The notes under the pieces are model-generated. The model searched no databases. It had not been told where the DNA came from and saw only the letters and a program-made list of their open reading frames with translations. The position numbers and the translations under genes were made by a program. Below, piece by piece: positions 25,757-35,400 of a DNA stretch of 64,000 nt. How positions within the stretch are numbered: the first letter of the stretch is position 1; each line of letters opens with the position of its first letter. Source of the stretch: an uncultured Mollicutes bacterium (GTDB taxonomy: Bacteria; Bacillota_I; Bacilli_A; ML615J-28; CAG-313); the NCBI GenBank assembly GCA_900539265.1, contig UQBM01000002.1, positions 1-64,000 of the forward strand, in the 5' to 3' direction.

Positions 25757-27694
25757 ATGTTTGAAACTTTTAGTACAAATGCTATTCAAATTATCGATGA
25801 TGCCTTACAAATAGCTAGAAGTCTTAATAAAAAACTAGTTGGTAGTGAGCATTTGTTACTTGCCATGTATAAGAAAAAAGATACCATCTGTCATTTTCTC
25901 TTAGATGAAAAACAAATTACTTATGATGATATTTTAAGAGTGATTAATAATTTAGTTATTTTTAGAAAAAGCGATAGCCAAAGTCTTACATATACCAAAA
26001 AATTTCAAGAAATCATCTTGTATTCAGAAACACTTGCTAAAGATCTCGGTAGTAAATATGTTTATGATGAACATATTTTCTATGTAATGTTAAAAGAAGA
26101 AGATAGCATTGCTTCAATTGTTTTAGAAAAACTAGGTCTTGATATTGAAGACCTAATGATTGATATTGAAGAAATATTTAACTTTTTTGAAGGAACTAGT
26201 GAAAAAGAAGATTTAGAAATTACACCCTATCCTTTTTTAACCAATCTTTCAAAAACCAAAAAAGTGCACCCTTTTATTAAACGTAGCAATTATATTGAAA
26301 AGATTATTTATATTTTGTCCAAAAAACAAAAAAATAATCCCTTACTTATTGGAAATGCGGGAGTAGGCAAAACTGCTATTATTGAAGGATTATCAGAAAT
26401 TTTAAAGAATGAAACTATTTATCAATTAGATCTCGGCAGTATTGTATCAGGTACAAAATATCGTGGTGAATTAGAAGAAAAAATTACCAAAGCAATGGAA
26501 TATATTAAAAAACATCATGCTATTGTTTTTATTGACGAAATTCATAATATTGTAGGAGCAGGCTCAAATGATGGCTCACTTGATATAGCTAATATTTTGA
26601 AACCTTATTTATCTCGCTCTGATATCAAATTAATTGGTTCTACTACACTTGATGAATACTATCGTTTCATTGAAAAAGATAAAGCCTTAACAAGAAGGTT
26701 TCAAAATGTCTATATTGATGAACCTAACGAAAAAGAAACCTATGAGATTTTAGAAGGTATTAAAAAAAGTTATGAGGAATACCACCAAATCAAATACTCA
26801 TCATACTCTTTACAAAAAATTATAACTAATGCAAAATTATTTTTAATTAATAAAAGTTTCCCCGATAAAGCAATTGATATTTTAGATGAAGTAGGTGCTA
26901 GAAAAAAAACAAGTCATAAAACTATTGATAAATTAATTGATGAAGTAATTGAAGATACTACTGGTGTAAAAAAAATATCTCTTAAAAAATTAAAACTACT
27001 ATCACTCAATTATCCTGAATTAAAAACCAATTATCTAAAATTTATTAAACGCTATGAACTGAATTATAAATTAAATAATATGGGTGTTATATATGTAGAA
27101 GATGATTTTAATCCTGACTATTTAATAAGCGATTTAAATAAAGTTTTTAAATTTAAAAATGAAATGTATTTAGAAATCGATTTAGAAAATTTTCACGATA
27201 TAACAATGCTAAATAATTTAATTGGCTCAAGCAAAGGCTATGTCGGCTTTGAACAAGGTGGTATTTTATCCGAACACCTAATTAAATATCCCATGAGTTT
27301 AATTTTTCTTAAAAATTTTAATAGTGCTCATCAAAGTATTCAAAATTTTTTCAAAACACTTTTTAAAAAACCTTTCTTTTTAGATAACAAAGATCGTAAA
27401 ATTTATCTCATTAACACTATTTTTATCATTTCTAATCCAACTTTAGATACTCATTTAACAGGTTTTATTCATAATATCCCTTATCATAAGATTACAAAAT
27501 TAAAAACTATTCAAAAAAATCAAAATATGAATAATGCGAATCAAATGATTAAAAAATATGGCATCTCAATTCAAAATATCGAAAAGATTCCTAATGAAAA
27601 ATTACCAGATATAATTGTAGATGCTTTATTAAAAAATGCTAAACACTATTTATATAATACTGATTCAGCATCAATTGAAGAAGTAATTATCTAA
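25757..27694 (+). CDS. ClpC-like AAA+ protein with intact D1 and catalytically dead D2
   Basis: 645 residues from the ATG at 25757, which follows AAGGAGG; an earlier in-frame start is inside the promoter region. Residues 1-145: two Clp-N repeats. D1 (about 180-390) is complete: Walker A GNAGVGKTAI near 198, Walker B VFIDEIHNI near 256, and the SRSDIKLIGSTT sensor. D2 keeps the family landmark LIGSSKGYVGFEQGG (about 490) and the later NTIFIISNP sensor, but the D2 Walker A (GPTGVGKTE) is absent and Walker B LLDEIEKAH reads IFLKNFNSAH. No long M-domain coil and a shortened C-terminus. It may be a scaffold, a D1-only unfoldase, or a partner of another Clp protein. Confidence 0.8.
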   Translation: MFETFSTNAIQIIDDALQIARSLNKKLVGSEHLLLAMYKKKDTICHFLLDEKQITYDDILRVINNLVIFRKSDSQSLTYTKKFQEIILYSETLAKDLGSKYVYDEHIFYVMLKEEDSIASIVLEKLGLDIEDLMIDIEEIFNFFEGTSEKEDLEITPYPFLTNLSKTKKVHPFIKRSNYIEKIIYILSKKQKNNPLLIGNAGVGKTAIIEGLSEILKNETIYQLDLGSIVSGTKYRGELEEKITKAMEYIKKHHAIVFIDEIHNIVGAGSNDGSLDIANILKPYLSRSDIKLIGSTTLDEYYRFIEKDKALTRRFQNVYIDEPNEKETYEILEGIKKSYEEYHQIKYSSYSLQKIITNAKLFLINKSFPDKAIDILDEVGARKKTSHKTIDKLIDEVIEDTTGVKKISLKKLKLLSLNYPELKTNYLKFIKRYELNYKLNNMGVIYVEDDFNPDYLISDLNKVFKFKNEMYLEIDLENFHDITMLNNLIGSSKGYVGFEQGGILSEHLIKYPMSLIFLKNFNSAHQSIQNFFKTLFKKPFFLDNKDRKIYLINTIFIISNPTLDTHLTGFIHNIPYHKITKLKTIQKNQNMNNANQMIKKYGISIQNIEKIPNEKLPDIIVDALLKNAKHYLYNTDSASIEEVII

Positions 27695-27712
27695 AATAAA
27701 AATCGATATAGG

Positions 27713-27747
27713 TCCTTATTTAGTTTAATACCAAATAAGGATTTTTT
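27713..27747 (+). terminator. terminator of the ClpC-like gene
   Basis: A 9-base perfect stem (TCCTTATTT with AAATAAGGA) and an 11-base loop, followed by TTTTTTATTTTT, begins 18 bases after the stop codon. Confidence 0.88.
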
Positions 27748-27971
27748 ATTTTTAAAACTTATAAAAAGAAAAATGATTTTTATAAATCTTCTTACTTCTT
27801 CATTTGTTAGTTGTTTTATGATCTCAAAATAAATAACATAAAATAGTAATTCTGTCATAAATTTCTTCTTTTTCTTTTGGCTTTTAATTTCAATAGCGCA
27901 TCTAATACATATTTAAAATATTAATATCTTGTTTATAATTCAATTCTTTTTTCACTAGTACTGAAACTTTT

Positions 27972-29610
27972 TTAATCAAGTGAACATTTATTTTCAAAAA
28001 AATTGTATGAAAAAGAGTTAATATTTCTATTAACTCCTATCAATCTTTTATTTTTTGTAACTATTAAATATATTTTTATTTTAAATCTAGAATTATATTT
28101 ATAAGTTCCTTTTTTTGTAGAATCTGATTTATAAACTGATTGAATAATTGTAGTTCCAACTCCAACTGCTGTTATTGTACCATATGATGAAATTGTTGCA
28201 ACATTGTTGTTACTTGAATACCAATAATAATTTAATCTTGATGATGTATCTGGTGCATCGTTTCCTAAATAACAAGGTCTTGTAAATCCTTTTGTTATTG
28301 TTGTTTCACCCAATACTCCACCATTTAAATGAACTTCACTACCAGATTGTTCATACGATTTATCGGTTACAAGAATAAATTGACTAAGATTAACCTCTCT
28401 ATCTATATTTATATCTAATGAAGATATTAAATTTTTATTAAATATACATATCATAATTTTCTTTTCTTGATTAATTTCTTCTGTAAATTGAATTGTAGAG
28501 TTAATCCCATTTATCAAATACAATGATATAAAATTAAATATATGATTTTCATCAATTTTAAAAATTGAAAAAACTATAATCAAGTTGTTCAACTTCAATT
28601 GAAACATAATAGTGAACCCACTGCTCTACGTAAAACAATATATTATTTGAACCAAAAGTGCTAGAAGCATCACAAACAATATTGTCATAATTATACTTGT
28701 CTACTACTTCTCCATTGCTATTTTTAATTGCAATTGAAACATTAGGATTTACCAAAATACCCTCACATATGCATCCAAACTTAACAAATAAAATCCTTCA
28801 TTCTCAGAATATATGTCAAATTCATTTTTATTATGATGTAAATGTGTCAAAACATCAACTTCAGAAAAACTTGATATCTCTAAGGGTTGGTAATCATATT
28901 TCTTAAAACTATACTAGATCTTAGTTATATTATCACTATTATTAACAAATTGAATATAATACTTTCCTACATTTAAAGTTGTAGTTATCCAATAATTATA
29001 GCCATTATCTGTTAAAATAAACATTGAATTAGTATATTCATTCATGCTAGAATCATATATTTTAAAACTAATATTTTTTGATGTATTACATTCGAAATAG
29101 TAATAATTATTACAAGTTATATTCATTTCATGAATCAAGGCATCATTACAAGATAATCTAAACATAAACTCATTTACTTTGGTTCTACAATTCATATCAT
29201 CACTATATAAAGCATTTACTTTACCACATTTTTGACATTTATCAACTCTTATTTCATTTGTTTCCATAATATTATGATTGTGTGATTGATTCTCTATGCT
29301 ATTTTTACAACCACTACAAATACATTCATGGGTAGTACCCTTATCAATATATTCTACACTATTATTATGTAATCTATAAAATTTTATTTATGAAGCAACA
29401 TTAGTTCCTGAATTTCCCGCTGCATTGTTGGGAAAATAAGGACATTGATTTACATTGTGTTGAAATAGTCCATATTCACCCCACTTAGATTTAATCAGAA
29501 CCTGATTTAATTCATACATATTTCTAGAATATATAAAATTATTTGGTATATTTTCAACTATACCAGAATGAATATATTTACAATTATTATTTTCACTATT
29601 CTTTCTTCAT
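27972..29610 (-). pseudogene. decayed surface or secreted protein gene (cysteine-pair motifs and bacterial Ig-like end)
   Basis: Reading the minus strand from an ATG at 29610 gives a chain of protein-like segments broken by lesions: an immediate frameshift, then SKWGEYGLFQHNVNQCPYF, an in-frame TAA at 29388-29390, a region with paired cysteines (THECICSGCKN, DKCQKCGK), a TAG at 28914-28916, frameshifts near 28765 and 28580, and a final part with YYWYSSNNNVATISSYGTIT, the typical bacterial Ig-like (Big_2) signature. The first segment is loosely reminiscent of C10/C39-type peptidases, not enough to assign. The adjoining 27760-27971 also holds broken protein-like pieces. At least four lesions make an active gene unlikely unless sequencing errors explain them. 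Confidence 0.7.
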
Positions 29611-29704
29611 ATGTATTTTTTATTTTCCTTCTTGACATCTCTTTTTAATTTATTTATACTATTTATCTTTGTCGAATTATTGTTCTTTTTGTAAAATTAA
29701 AAAC

Positions 29705-29720
29705 ACTCCTATTTAGGAGT
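29705..29720 (-). terminator. terminator after the dihydrouridine synthase gene
   Basis: A short 6-base stem ACTCCT/AGGAGT with a 4-base loop, flanked by TTTTTAA on both strands, lies just after the dus stop. It may act in both directions. Confidence 0.7.
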
Positions 29721-29725
29721 ACTTT

Positions 29726-30688
29726 TTAATTATTTAATATACACCAACAGATTTTTTCTAACTCTTGATAAGTTTGAATCCCAACAATTGCACTTTTGTA
29801 TTGTTTTGATTGAGGAATTAATTTAAGATACCATCCCGCATGTGATCGCATTTCAATCATTGCTAGATGTTCTCCTTTATCAGCCATTAACCTTTGAGCA
29901 TGATCTAAAAGGGTTCGAATCACTTCTTCTTTTGATGGTGAGGCAATGATTTTTCCTTCATTAAAATATGTAACCAATTGATCAAAAATAAAAGGATTTC
30001 CCATTGCAGCACGTCCAATCATAATTCCGTCTACCCCTTGTTGAAACATCTGAATAGCAGTAGAAATATCTTTGATATCGCCGTTTCCTATAACTGGAAC
30101 ATTTGATGATTCTTTGACCATTTTTATATAATCTAAATTGACACTACCAGTATATAACTGCGAACGAGTTCGACCATGAATGGTTATTGCATCTACTCCT
30201 GCCTTACAAGCAAGAGTTGCCACCTTATCACAATTGATTGAATGATTATCCCATCCAGCTCTAATTTTTATAGTTATTGGAATATGCAAATTTTCTTTTA
30301 ACGATTTAACAATGTCATAAATCTTTTGTGGTTCTTTTAATAAGGCTGAACCTGCTTGACTTTTCACAACCTTATGAACTGGACACCCCATATTTACATC
30401 TAAAATATCAATAGGAGAAAGCTTTAACATTTGAATAGCTGAAGCTGTAATTGTTTTATAATCAGAACCAAATATTTGCATTGAAATCGGATGCTCGTTT
30501 TCTTTTATTTGAATCATTTGTAAAGTTTTAGCATTTTCATAAGCAAGTCCCTTATCACTAATCATTTCTGTACATACCAAACCTGCTTGATGCTCTAAAC
30601 AAATATTACGATAACTAGATGTTGATACTCCTGCCATTGGAGCAAGAATAATATTATTTTTTAAACTAACATTACCAATTTTTAACAT
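29726..30688 (-). CDS. dusB: tRNA-dihydrouridine synthase, DusB family
   Basis: FMN enzyme reducing uridines in tRNA; 320 residues. Visible are the N-terminal APMAGVSTSSYR, the catalytic cysteine in DVNMGCPVHKV, ITIKIRAGW, ITIHGRTRSQLY and the phosphate-binding IGNGDI and GVDGIMIGRAAMGNP. Length and motifs fit the Bacillota DusB class. The start ATG is immediately after the aldolase stop (TAAATG), so the pair is co-translated. Confidence 0.93.
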   Translation of the reverse strand: MLKIGNVSLKNNIILAPMAGVSTSSYRNICLEHQAGLVCTEMISDKGLAYENAKTLQMIQIKENEHPISMQIFGSDYKTITASAIQMLKLSPIDILDVNMGCPVHKVVKSQAGSALLKEPQKIYDIVKSLKENLHIPITIKIRAGWDNHSINCDKVATLACKAGVDAITIHGRTRSQLYTGSVNLDYIKMVKESSNVPVIGNGDIKDISTAIQMFQQGVDGIMIGRAAMGNPFIFDQLVTYFNEGKIIASPSKEEVIRTLLDHAQRLMADKGEHLAMIEMRSHAGWYLKLIPQSKQYKSAIVGIQTYQELEKICWCILNN

Positions 30689-31723
30689 TTAATTTCTCGC
30701 CTTAATTAAAACTTCTAAAAGATGAATCACTTCATGAATATGAGATACTTGTAATTTATAATGCGTTACTAATCTAATTGTGGTTTGTTTAAGACCCTTT
30801 TCCCATATATCAAACATAACATGTTTACCTAATTGTTCAACGATATCATTCTCTATCGTAATAAATACTTGGTTAGTTTTTGTTTGAGTAAAAAATTGAA
30901 TACCTAATTGTTTGAATCCATCAGTTAAAAGGTAGGCTAAATTATTTTGATAAGCTCCAATTTCAAAAAATAAATTATTTTCAAATAAAGCTTCAAACTG
31001 TAAACCACATAAAAAACCTTTCGCAAGTAAGCCACCAAAATGTTTCTGTGTATATCTAAATTCTTCTTTTAACTTATCATTAATAATAACAAGAGCCTCT
31101 CCCATCATTAAACCATTTTTCGTACCACCAATATAAAATGCATCTACATATTTGGTCAAATCACTCGCCTGAATATTGTTATCATTAGCCATCAAAGCAC
31201 AAGCTAGTCTAGCCCCATCAACATACAAATACATATTCAGTTTTTTGCAAATATCATAAAGATTCTTCAATTCTGACAAACTATAAATTGTTCCATATTC
31301 AGTAGGATTAGATATATATAACATTTTAGGTTTTACCATATGTTCATCAGTATGTTTGACAAAAAGTTGTTCAACTTCATCTGCTGTTACTTTACCATCA
31401 CGATTGTTTACTATTAAAACTTTATGACCGGTTGCCTCGATTGCGCCAGTTTCATGAACATGAATATGACCACTATCAGCTGATATGACAGCTTCAAATG
31501 GTTTTAAACAATGTGCAATTAAAATTTTATTCGTAATTGTACCACCAGTTAAAAAATACACATCTGCCTTCTTACATTTAAAAACATCTTTTATTAAATC
31601 AGAGGCTCTTTTTGTATGCTCATCTAAACCATAACCGACATATGTATTGTCAAAATGTTGATTTAATTTTTCCATTATTTGGGGATGAGCAATATAACAG
31701 TAATCATTCTTTAAATTAATCAT
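30689..31723 (-). CDS. low-specificity L-threonine aldolase (PLP)
   Basis: PLP-dependent beta-eliminating lyase family, 344 residues, cleaving threonine or allo-threonine to glycine and acetaldehyde. The PLP lysine is in YIGGTKNGLMMGEAL; the HIHVHETGAIE and DGARLA blocks are typical of the family. I chose ATG at 31723 because AGGAGAAA lies just upstream and the product begins MINLKNDY; the track-start TTG 30 bases earlier lacks support. Glycine supply for one-carbon metabolism is the probable role. Confidence 0.85.
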   Translation of the reverse strand: MINLKNDYCYIAHPQIMEKLNQHFDNTYVGYGLDEHTKRASDLIKDVFKCKKADVYFLTGGTITNKILIAHCLKPFEAVISADSGHIHVHETGAIEATGHKVLIVNNRDGKVTADEVEQLFVKHTDEHMVKPKMLYISNPTEYGTIYSLSELKNLYDICKKLNMYLYVDGARLACALMANDNNIQASDLTKYVDAFYIGGTKNGLMMGEALVIINDKLKEEFRYTQKHFGGLLAKGFLCGLQFEALFENNLFFEIGAYQNNLAYLLTDGFKQLGIQFFTQTKTNQVFITIENDIVEQLGKHVMFDIWEKGLKQTTIRLVTHYKLQVSHIHEVIHLLEVLIKARN

Positions 31724-31822
31724 TTTATTATTTCTCCTAAATTTATTTAACAATATTTTACCATATCTTCTAAATTTTAAAAAATATTATGCTAATTTAT
31801 TAAAACGCTTTTGCTATTTATT

Positions 31823-31850
31823 TTGCATTTTTAAAAAAATGTGATATAAT
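31823..31850 (+). promoter_or_regulatory. promoter of the small membrane protein gene
   Basis: TTGCAT (31823-31828), 16-base spacer, TATAAT (31845-31850) with extended TGA. It lies 20 bases before the ATG at 31871. Confidence 0.7.
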
Positions 31851-31870
31851 TAGATTAAGAGGTGTTTATT

Positions 31871-32146
31871 ATGGAAAAAAACAATATCAAAACAACAGAA
31901 ATCGCCAAACAAAATAACAATAAAAAAACCAAAACTACAAAAGTTTCTGATCAAAAATTAAATTGGGGATTTTGGATTTTAAGTTTTTTTCTACCAATCT
32001 TAGGATATATTTTTTATTTAGTTTGGCAAACTAAAAAACCATTGAAGTCAAAATCTTGTGGATGGGGATCATTGATAGGATCTGTATTTTACATAGTTGT
32101 GGCAATTGCCGCAATATTAATAAGCGGAAAAATTCGTTATCGATAA
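31871..32146 (+). CDS. small two-segment membrane protein, paralogue of the next gene
   Basis: 91 residues: a lysine- and asparagine-rich N-terminal half followed by two membrane segments (about 31-50 and 62-84) joined by a basic loop with KSCGWGSLIG. ATG at 31871 has AGAGGTG upstream. The membrane half is clearly related to that of the following gene (ILSFFLPILG...LVW...KSKSCG). Function unknown. Confidence 0.7.
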   Translation: MEKNNIKTTEIAKQNNNKKTKTTKVSDQKLNWGFWILSFFLPILGYIFYLVWQTKKPLKSKSCGWGSLIGSVFYIVVAIAAILISGKIRYR

Positions 32147-32156
32147 AACTAACTAT

Positions 32157-32197
32157 TAAAAGTGCTAAGTTAACAAATTGTTGATTTGGTACTTTTT
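32157..32197 (+). terminator. imperfect terminator
   Basis: AAAAGT with ACTTTT closes an imperfect stem including GTTAACAA/TTGTTGAT, followed by TTTTTT. It lies 10 bases after the stop of the first small membrane protein gene. Confidence 0.5.
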
Positions 32198-32227
32198 TAT
32201 AATAATTTATCTTTTTCTTGTATTTTC

Positions 32228-32256
32228 TTGCATTTTATTGATATATATGGTATAAT
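32228..32256 (+). promoter_or_regulatory. promoter of the zinc-ribbon membrane protein gene
   Basis: TTGCAT (32228-32233), 17-base spacer, TATAAT (32251-32256) with extended TGG. The ATG is 35 bases downstream with AAGGAG between. Confidence 0.75.
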
Positions 32257-32290
32257 TTAATAAATTATTTTATTCAAAAGGAGATTAAAT

Positions 32291-32677
32291 ATGAAAAAAT
32301 GCAATCATTGCAATCAATTATTAGAAGATGACGCAAAATTTTGCCCTGTATGTGGTAACAAAATTGAAGAATCTAATCTAGAAAATGAGGAAAATAATCA
32401 AACCATAACTACTAATAGTGACTATTCATACTATAATCAAAATAATATGAATGCTACGCCAATTAATCAAAAAGCAGATTCATCTAGCGTTGGTTTTGGA
32501 ATTCTTTCCTTTTTCTTCCCAATTGTTGGTCTAATTCTTTTCTTAGTTTGGAAAGCAGAAACTCCTAAAAAGGCTAAATCTTGTGGAATTGGAGCATTAA
32601 TTGGAGTTATTTTTAATATTATTGTTTCTATTTGTTATAAAGTTATCATTGTAACATTTTTAGAAACAGCATACTAA
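32291..32677 (+). CDS. zinc-ribbon membrane protein
   Basis: 128 residues. An N-terminal zinc ribbon (CNHCNQ near 4-7 and CPVCGNK near 20-25) is joined by an Asn/Gln-rich linker to a two-segment membrane domain (about 68-87 and 98-120) with LVWKAETPKKAKSCGIG between. Strong AAGGAG before the ATG. This zinc ribbon plus membrane tail form is frequent in Bacillota and of unknown function. It is the paralogue of the gene before it, which lacks the ribbon. Confidence 0.8.
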   Translation: MKKCNHCNQLLEDDAKFCPVCGNKIEESNLENEENNQTITTNSDYSYYNQNNMNATPINQKADSSSVGFGILSFFFPIVGLILFLVWKAETPKKAKSCGIGALIGVIFNIIVSICYKVIIVTFLETAY

Positions 32678-32692
32678 ACTTACTATTTTATT

Positions 32693-33157
32693 TTGAATAA
32701 GAAAAAGGTACTTATTTTATCCTCTATCATCATATCATTTAGTTTTTTTATCTTCACCATTATAGCTATCCAAACCCTTTTACCTAAAGAATTACAATTT
32801 TCCTTTGCTTTAATAGGTAAAGTTCCTCTTTGTAATCGCAATAAAGCTTCTGCCCTAATAATTGGCAATTTTGTTTTTCCACTTTGTTGGCGTTGTACAT
32901 TTATGTTATTATCATATATTTTAGGGATAATACTTTTTAATTTAACTAAGTTACGTAAAAAAATAATTTCTCTTAAAATAATATATATTATCCTATTTTG
33001 TATAATTTTAATATTGCCACTTATTATTGATGGATCATTACAATATTTTTTTGATAGAGAAAGTAATTATTTAAGAAGAATGCTAACTGGAAGTTTGTTT
33101 GGAATTGGTATAAGTATTTTAACTACTAAATTGATATCAATTTTATTTGATGTTTAA
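32693..33157 (+). CDS. DUF2085-like membrane protein
   Basis: 154 residues, four membrane segments. The central pattern CNRNKASALIIG followed by FPLCWRCT matches the DUF2085 layout (Cys-x-Arg, then PLC-x-RC). It starts 15 bases after the previous stop. The start is a TTG without a clear ribosome binding site, so translation is probably coupled or the true start differs. Function unknown. Confidence 0.6.
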   Translation: MNKKKVLILSSIIISFSFFIFTIIAIQTLLPKELQFSFALIGKVPLCNRNKASALIIGNFVFPLCWRCTFMLLSYILGIILFNLTKLRKKIISLKIIYIILFCIILILPLIIDGSLQYFFDRESNYLRRMLTGSLFGIGISILTTKLISILFDV

Positions 33158-33187
33158 AAAGAAGCAAATATCAATTGCTTCTTTTTT
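33157..33187. terminator. bidirectional terminator between convergent genes
   Basis: AAAAGAAGCAA pairs with TTGCTTCTTTT around a 7-base loop; T-runs follow on both strands. It serves the DUF2085-like gene (+) and the alanine symporter gene (-). Confidence 0.88.
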
Positions 33188-33219
33188 GTTTCTTTTTATA
33201 TTAGAACTAATTGATTAAA

Positions 33220-34605
33220 TTATTTAAAATATAGGTTAGTATCTTTAGCAATGTCATTTGTTAAAAATAAAATTGCAATTAAATTAGGGATTGCCATTAA
33301 GGCATTAATAATTTCAGCTAAATTCCAAATTAAGTCTATTTTTAAAAAGGCACCTACAAAGACCATTAGGATATATAACCAATTATAGATTTTTTGAATT
33401 TTTTCATTTCCTTTAGTCAAATAATCAAGGCATCTAACCCCATATAAATTCCAACCTATAATAGTAGTAAAAGCAAAACAAACTATACATAATAAAATTA
33501 ATAAAGAACAAACTATGCTAGGAAAAGGAAGTCCTTTACTAAAGGCATAATCGGCAATTGAAATTCCCATTAATTTTTCTTTCCAAGCACCAGTAAGAAC
33601 AACACAAAGGCCAGTAAGACTACATATTATTACAGTCCCAAAAAAAGTTGACGTCATAGCAACTAATCCTTGGCGTATGGGATCATTAGATTTGACAGTT
33701 GCCGTAGCAATTGGAGCACTACCAAGACCCGCTTCATTAGTAAAGATTCCTTTGGCTACTCCTTGTTGAATTACATTTCTAATTGTAATTCCCGTAATTC
33801 CTCCCGCAAGAGCTTTATTTGAAAAGGCCATTTGAACAATAGATTTTATTGCAAGAGGAATCTCTTTAATATTACAACATATTAATAAAAGACAAATTGC
33901 AATATATGTAATGGCCATAAAGGGGACAATCCATTCACATACTCTACCAATTCTTTTCACTCCACCAATTAGTACTAAAGCTGAAATGATGGCAATAAAT
34001 GCTCCTGCGATGAGTGAACACCACGATATATTGATATTACCTATGGATATAAGATGCAAACTTTCCTTATCAAAAACATTTTGAGTAGCATCAACGATTC
34101 CATTAATTTGGGTAAGGGTACCAAGACCTAAGATTGAAGCAAACATACCAAAGATAGCAAAGGCTTTCGCAAGTGGTTTCCACTTAGTTCCTAAACCATA
34201 TTCAATATAAGCATAAGGACCTCCAATTATTCGATCGTTTTCAATTTTACGATATTTGACTGCTAAAAACCCTTCCGCATATTTGGTAGCCATTCCAAAA
34301 AAAGCAGTAATAATCATCCAAAGTAATGCTCCTGGACCTCCAATTGTAATGGCAGATGCTACAGCAGTAATATTACCTGTTCCAATAGTTGCGGACATCG
34401 AAATACATAGAGCTTGAAAAGTACTGACTTCACCTTTTTGACCTTCTTCTTCTTTTAACATAAAAGAAAAGGCCTTTTTAAGTTTCGTAACTTGGAGACC
34501 TTTTAATTTTATTGTTAGCCATACACCAACTATAATTATTAAACAAATAAGGGGTATTCCCCAAATAAAATCATGAATTTGACGAATAACGTCTAAAGTT
34601 GTCAT
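33220..34605 (-). CDS. alanine/glycine:cation symporter (AGCS family)
   Basis: Sodium-coupled importer of alanine or glycine, 461 residues, about eleven membrane segments. The family signature GTGNITAVASAITIGGPGALLWM lies near residues 76-98, and FTNEAGLGSAP and the late FAFTTIIGWNLYG block also match. The gene begins 5 bases after the dapF stop. It could draw on the Na+ gradient made by the OadB pump encoded earlier in the window (inference). Confidence 0.93.
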   Translation of the reverse strand: MTTLDVIRQIHDFIWGIPLICLIIIVGVWLTIKLKGLQVTKLKKAFSFMLKEEEGQKGEVSTFQALCISMSATIGTGNITAVASAITIGGPGALLWMIITAFFGMATKYAEGFLAVKYRKIENDRIIGGPYAYIEYGLGTKWKPLAKAFAIFGMFASILGLGTLTQINGIVDATQNVFDKESLHLISIGNINISWCSLIAGAFIAIISALVLIGGVKRIGRVCEWIVPFMAITYIAICLLLICCNIKEIPLAIKSIVQMAFSNKALAGGITGITIRNVIQQGVAKGIFTNEAGLGSAPIATATVKSNDPIRQGLVAMTSTFFGTVIICSLTGLCVVLTGAWKEKLMGISIADYAFSKGLPFPSIVCSLLILLCIVCFAFTTIIGWNLYGVRCLDYLTKGNEKIQKIYNWLYILMVFVGAFLKIDLIWNLAEIINALMAIPNLIAILFLTNDIAKDTNLYFK

Positions 34606-34610
34606 ATCAT

Positions 34611-35372
34611 TTATTCTCCATCTTTATAATTGCCTAAATACCTTGATGGACCTAAAATATATAAATTCTTTTCATCCTTTCCTACTTCAATATAACCTCC
34701 GTCAGTCCTAATTATCACTTGGTTACTAGTTAGTAATTTTAATTTTTTTAAAATTACAAAAGTGGCCATCACTCCTGTTCCACACGCTTTAGTAAAACCG
34801 ACGCCTCTTTCATATGTCTTTACATATATATCATTTATAATCATTACAATATCTAAATTTAGGTATTCTTTAAAAAGTGGCAAATTTCTAATGGATGAAG
34901 CATCTTCTAATGCCTGTCTAAAATTATCTGGAATAATAATGCCATGCCATACACCAGTATTTACAAGACTAATTTTATATATATGATTATTAACAACAAT
35001 AGGTTCATCAAGATATATTCTATTATCAATATATGTAAATACTGGCTCATTCATTCTTACGTAAACCATAAATGGTGATAGATTTATTATTTTAGTATCA
35101 ATCATACCACTTAGTGTTAAAACCTTATTCTCTTCTTCTTTAATTATATGATGGCGATAACAGTATTCAATAAAGCATCTAATACCATTACCACACATTG
35201 AAGCCAAACTACCATCTTGATTGTACAAAACCATCTCTAAAGGTCTTGTTTTGACCATGACAAAACCATCTATTTCATTCTTACAAACCTTTTGTGCATA
35301 AGCAGCATGATCCTTTTGACTTTGATACATACATATAATAAAGGTATTCCCACAACCACTATATATTTCCAA
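34611..35372 (-). CDS. dapF: diaminopimelate epimerase
   Basis: Interconverts LL- and meso-diaminopimelate for lysine and peptidoglycan. 253 residues with the two catalytic cysteines in MCGNGIRC (about 59-66) and KACGTGVM (about 200-207), plus GCGNTFI at the start. The usual GNPH block reads NTGVWH, so it is a divergent member. The start is a TTG at 35372 with GGGGGA just upstream; no ATG fits. Its presence implies meso-DAP-type peptidoglycan. Confidence 0.82.
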   Translation of the reverse strand: MEIYSGCGNTFIICMYQSQKDHAAYAQKVCKNEIDGFVMVKTRPLEMVLYNQDGSLASMCGNGIRCFIEYCYRHHIIKEEENKVLTLSGMIDTKIINLSPFMVYVRMNEPVFTYIDNRIYLDEPIVVNNHIYKISLVNTGVWHGIIIPDNFRQALEDASSIRNLPLFKEYLNLDIVMIINDIYVKTYERGVGFTKACGTGVMATFVILKKLKLLTSNQVIIRTDGGYIEVGKDEKNLYILGPSRYLGNYKDGE

Positions 35373-35400
35373 ATTGTTCCCCCTTTTATATATATTATTT

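Noticed and set aside
28697..28906. 69-codon + strand frame in the pseudogene region
   Set aside because: The opposite strand carries the recognisable protein segments; this frame is their antisense.
27760..29610. Insertion sequence or transposase remnant as the cause of the degraded region
   Set aside because: I see no terminal inverted repeats, target duplications or transposase motifs; the segments read as a surface or secreted protein.
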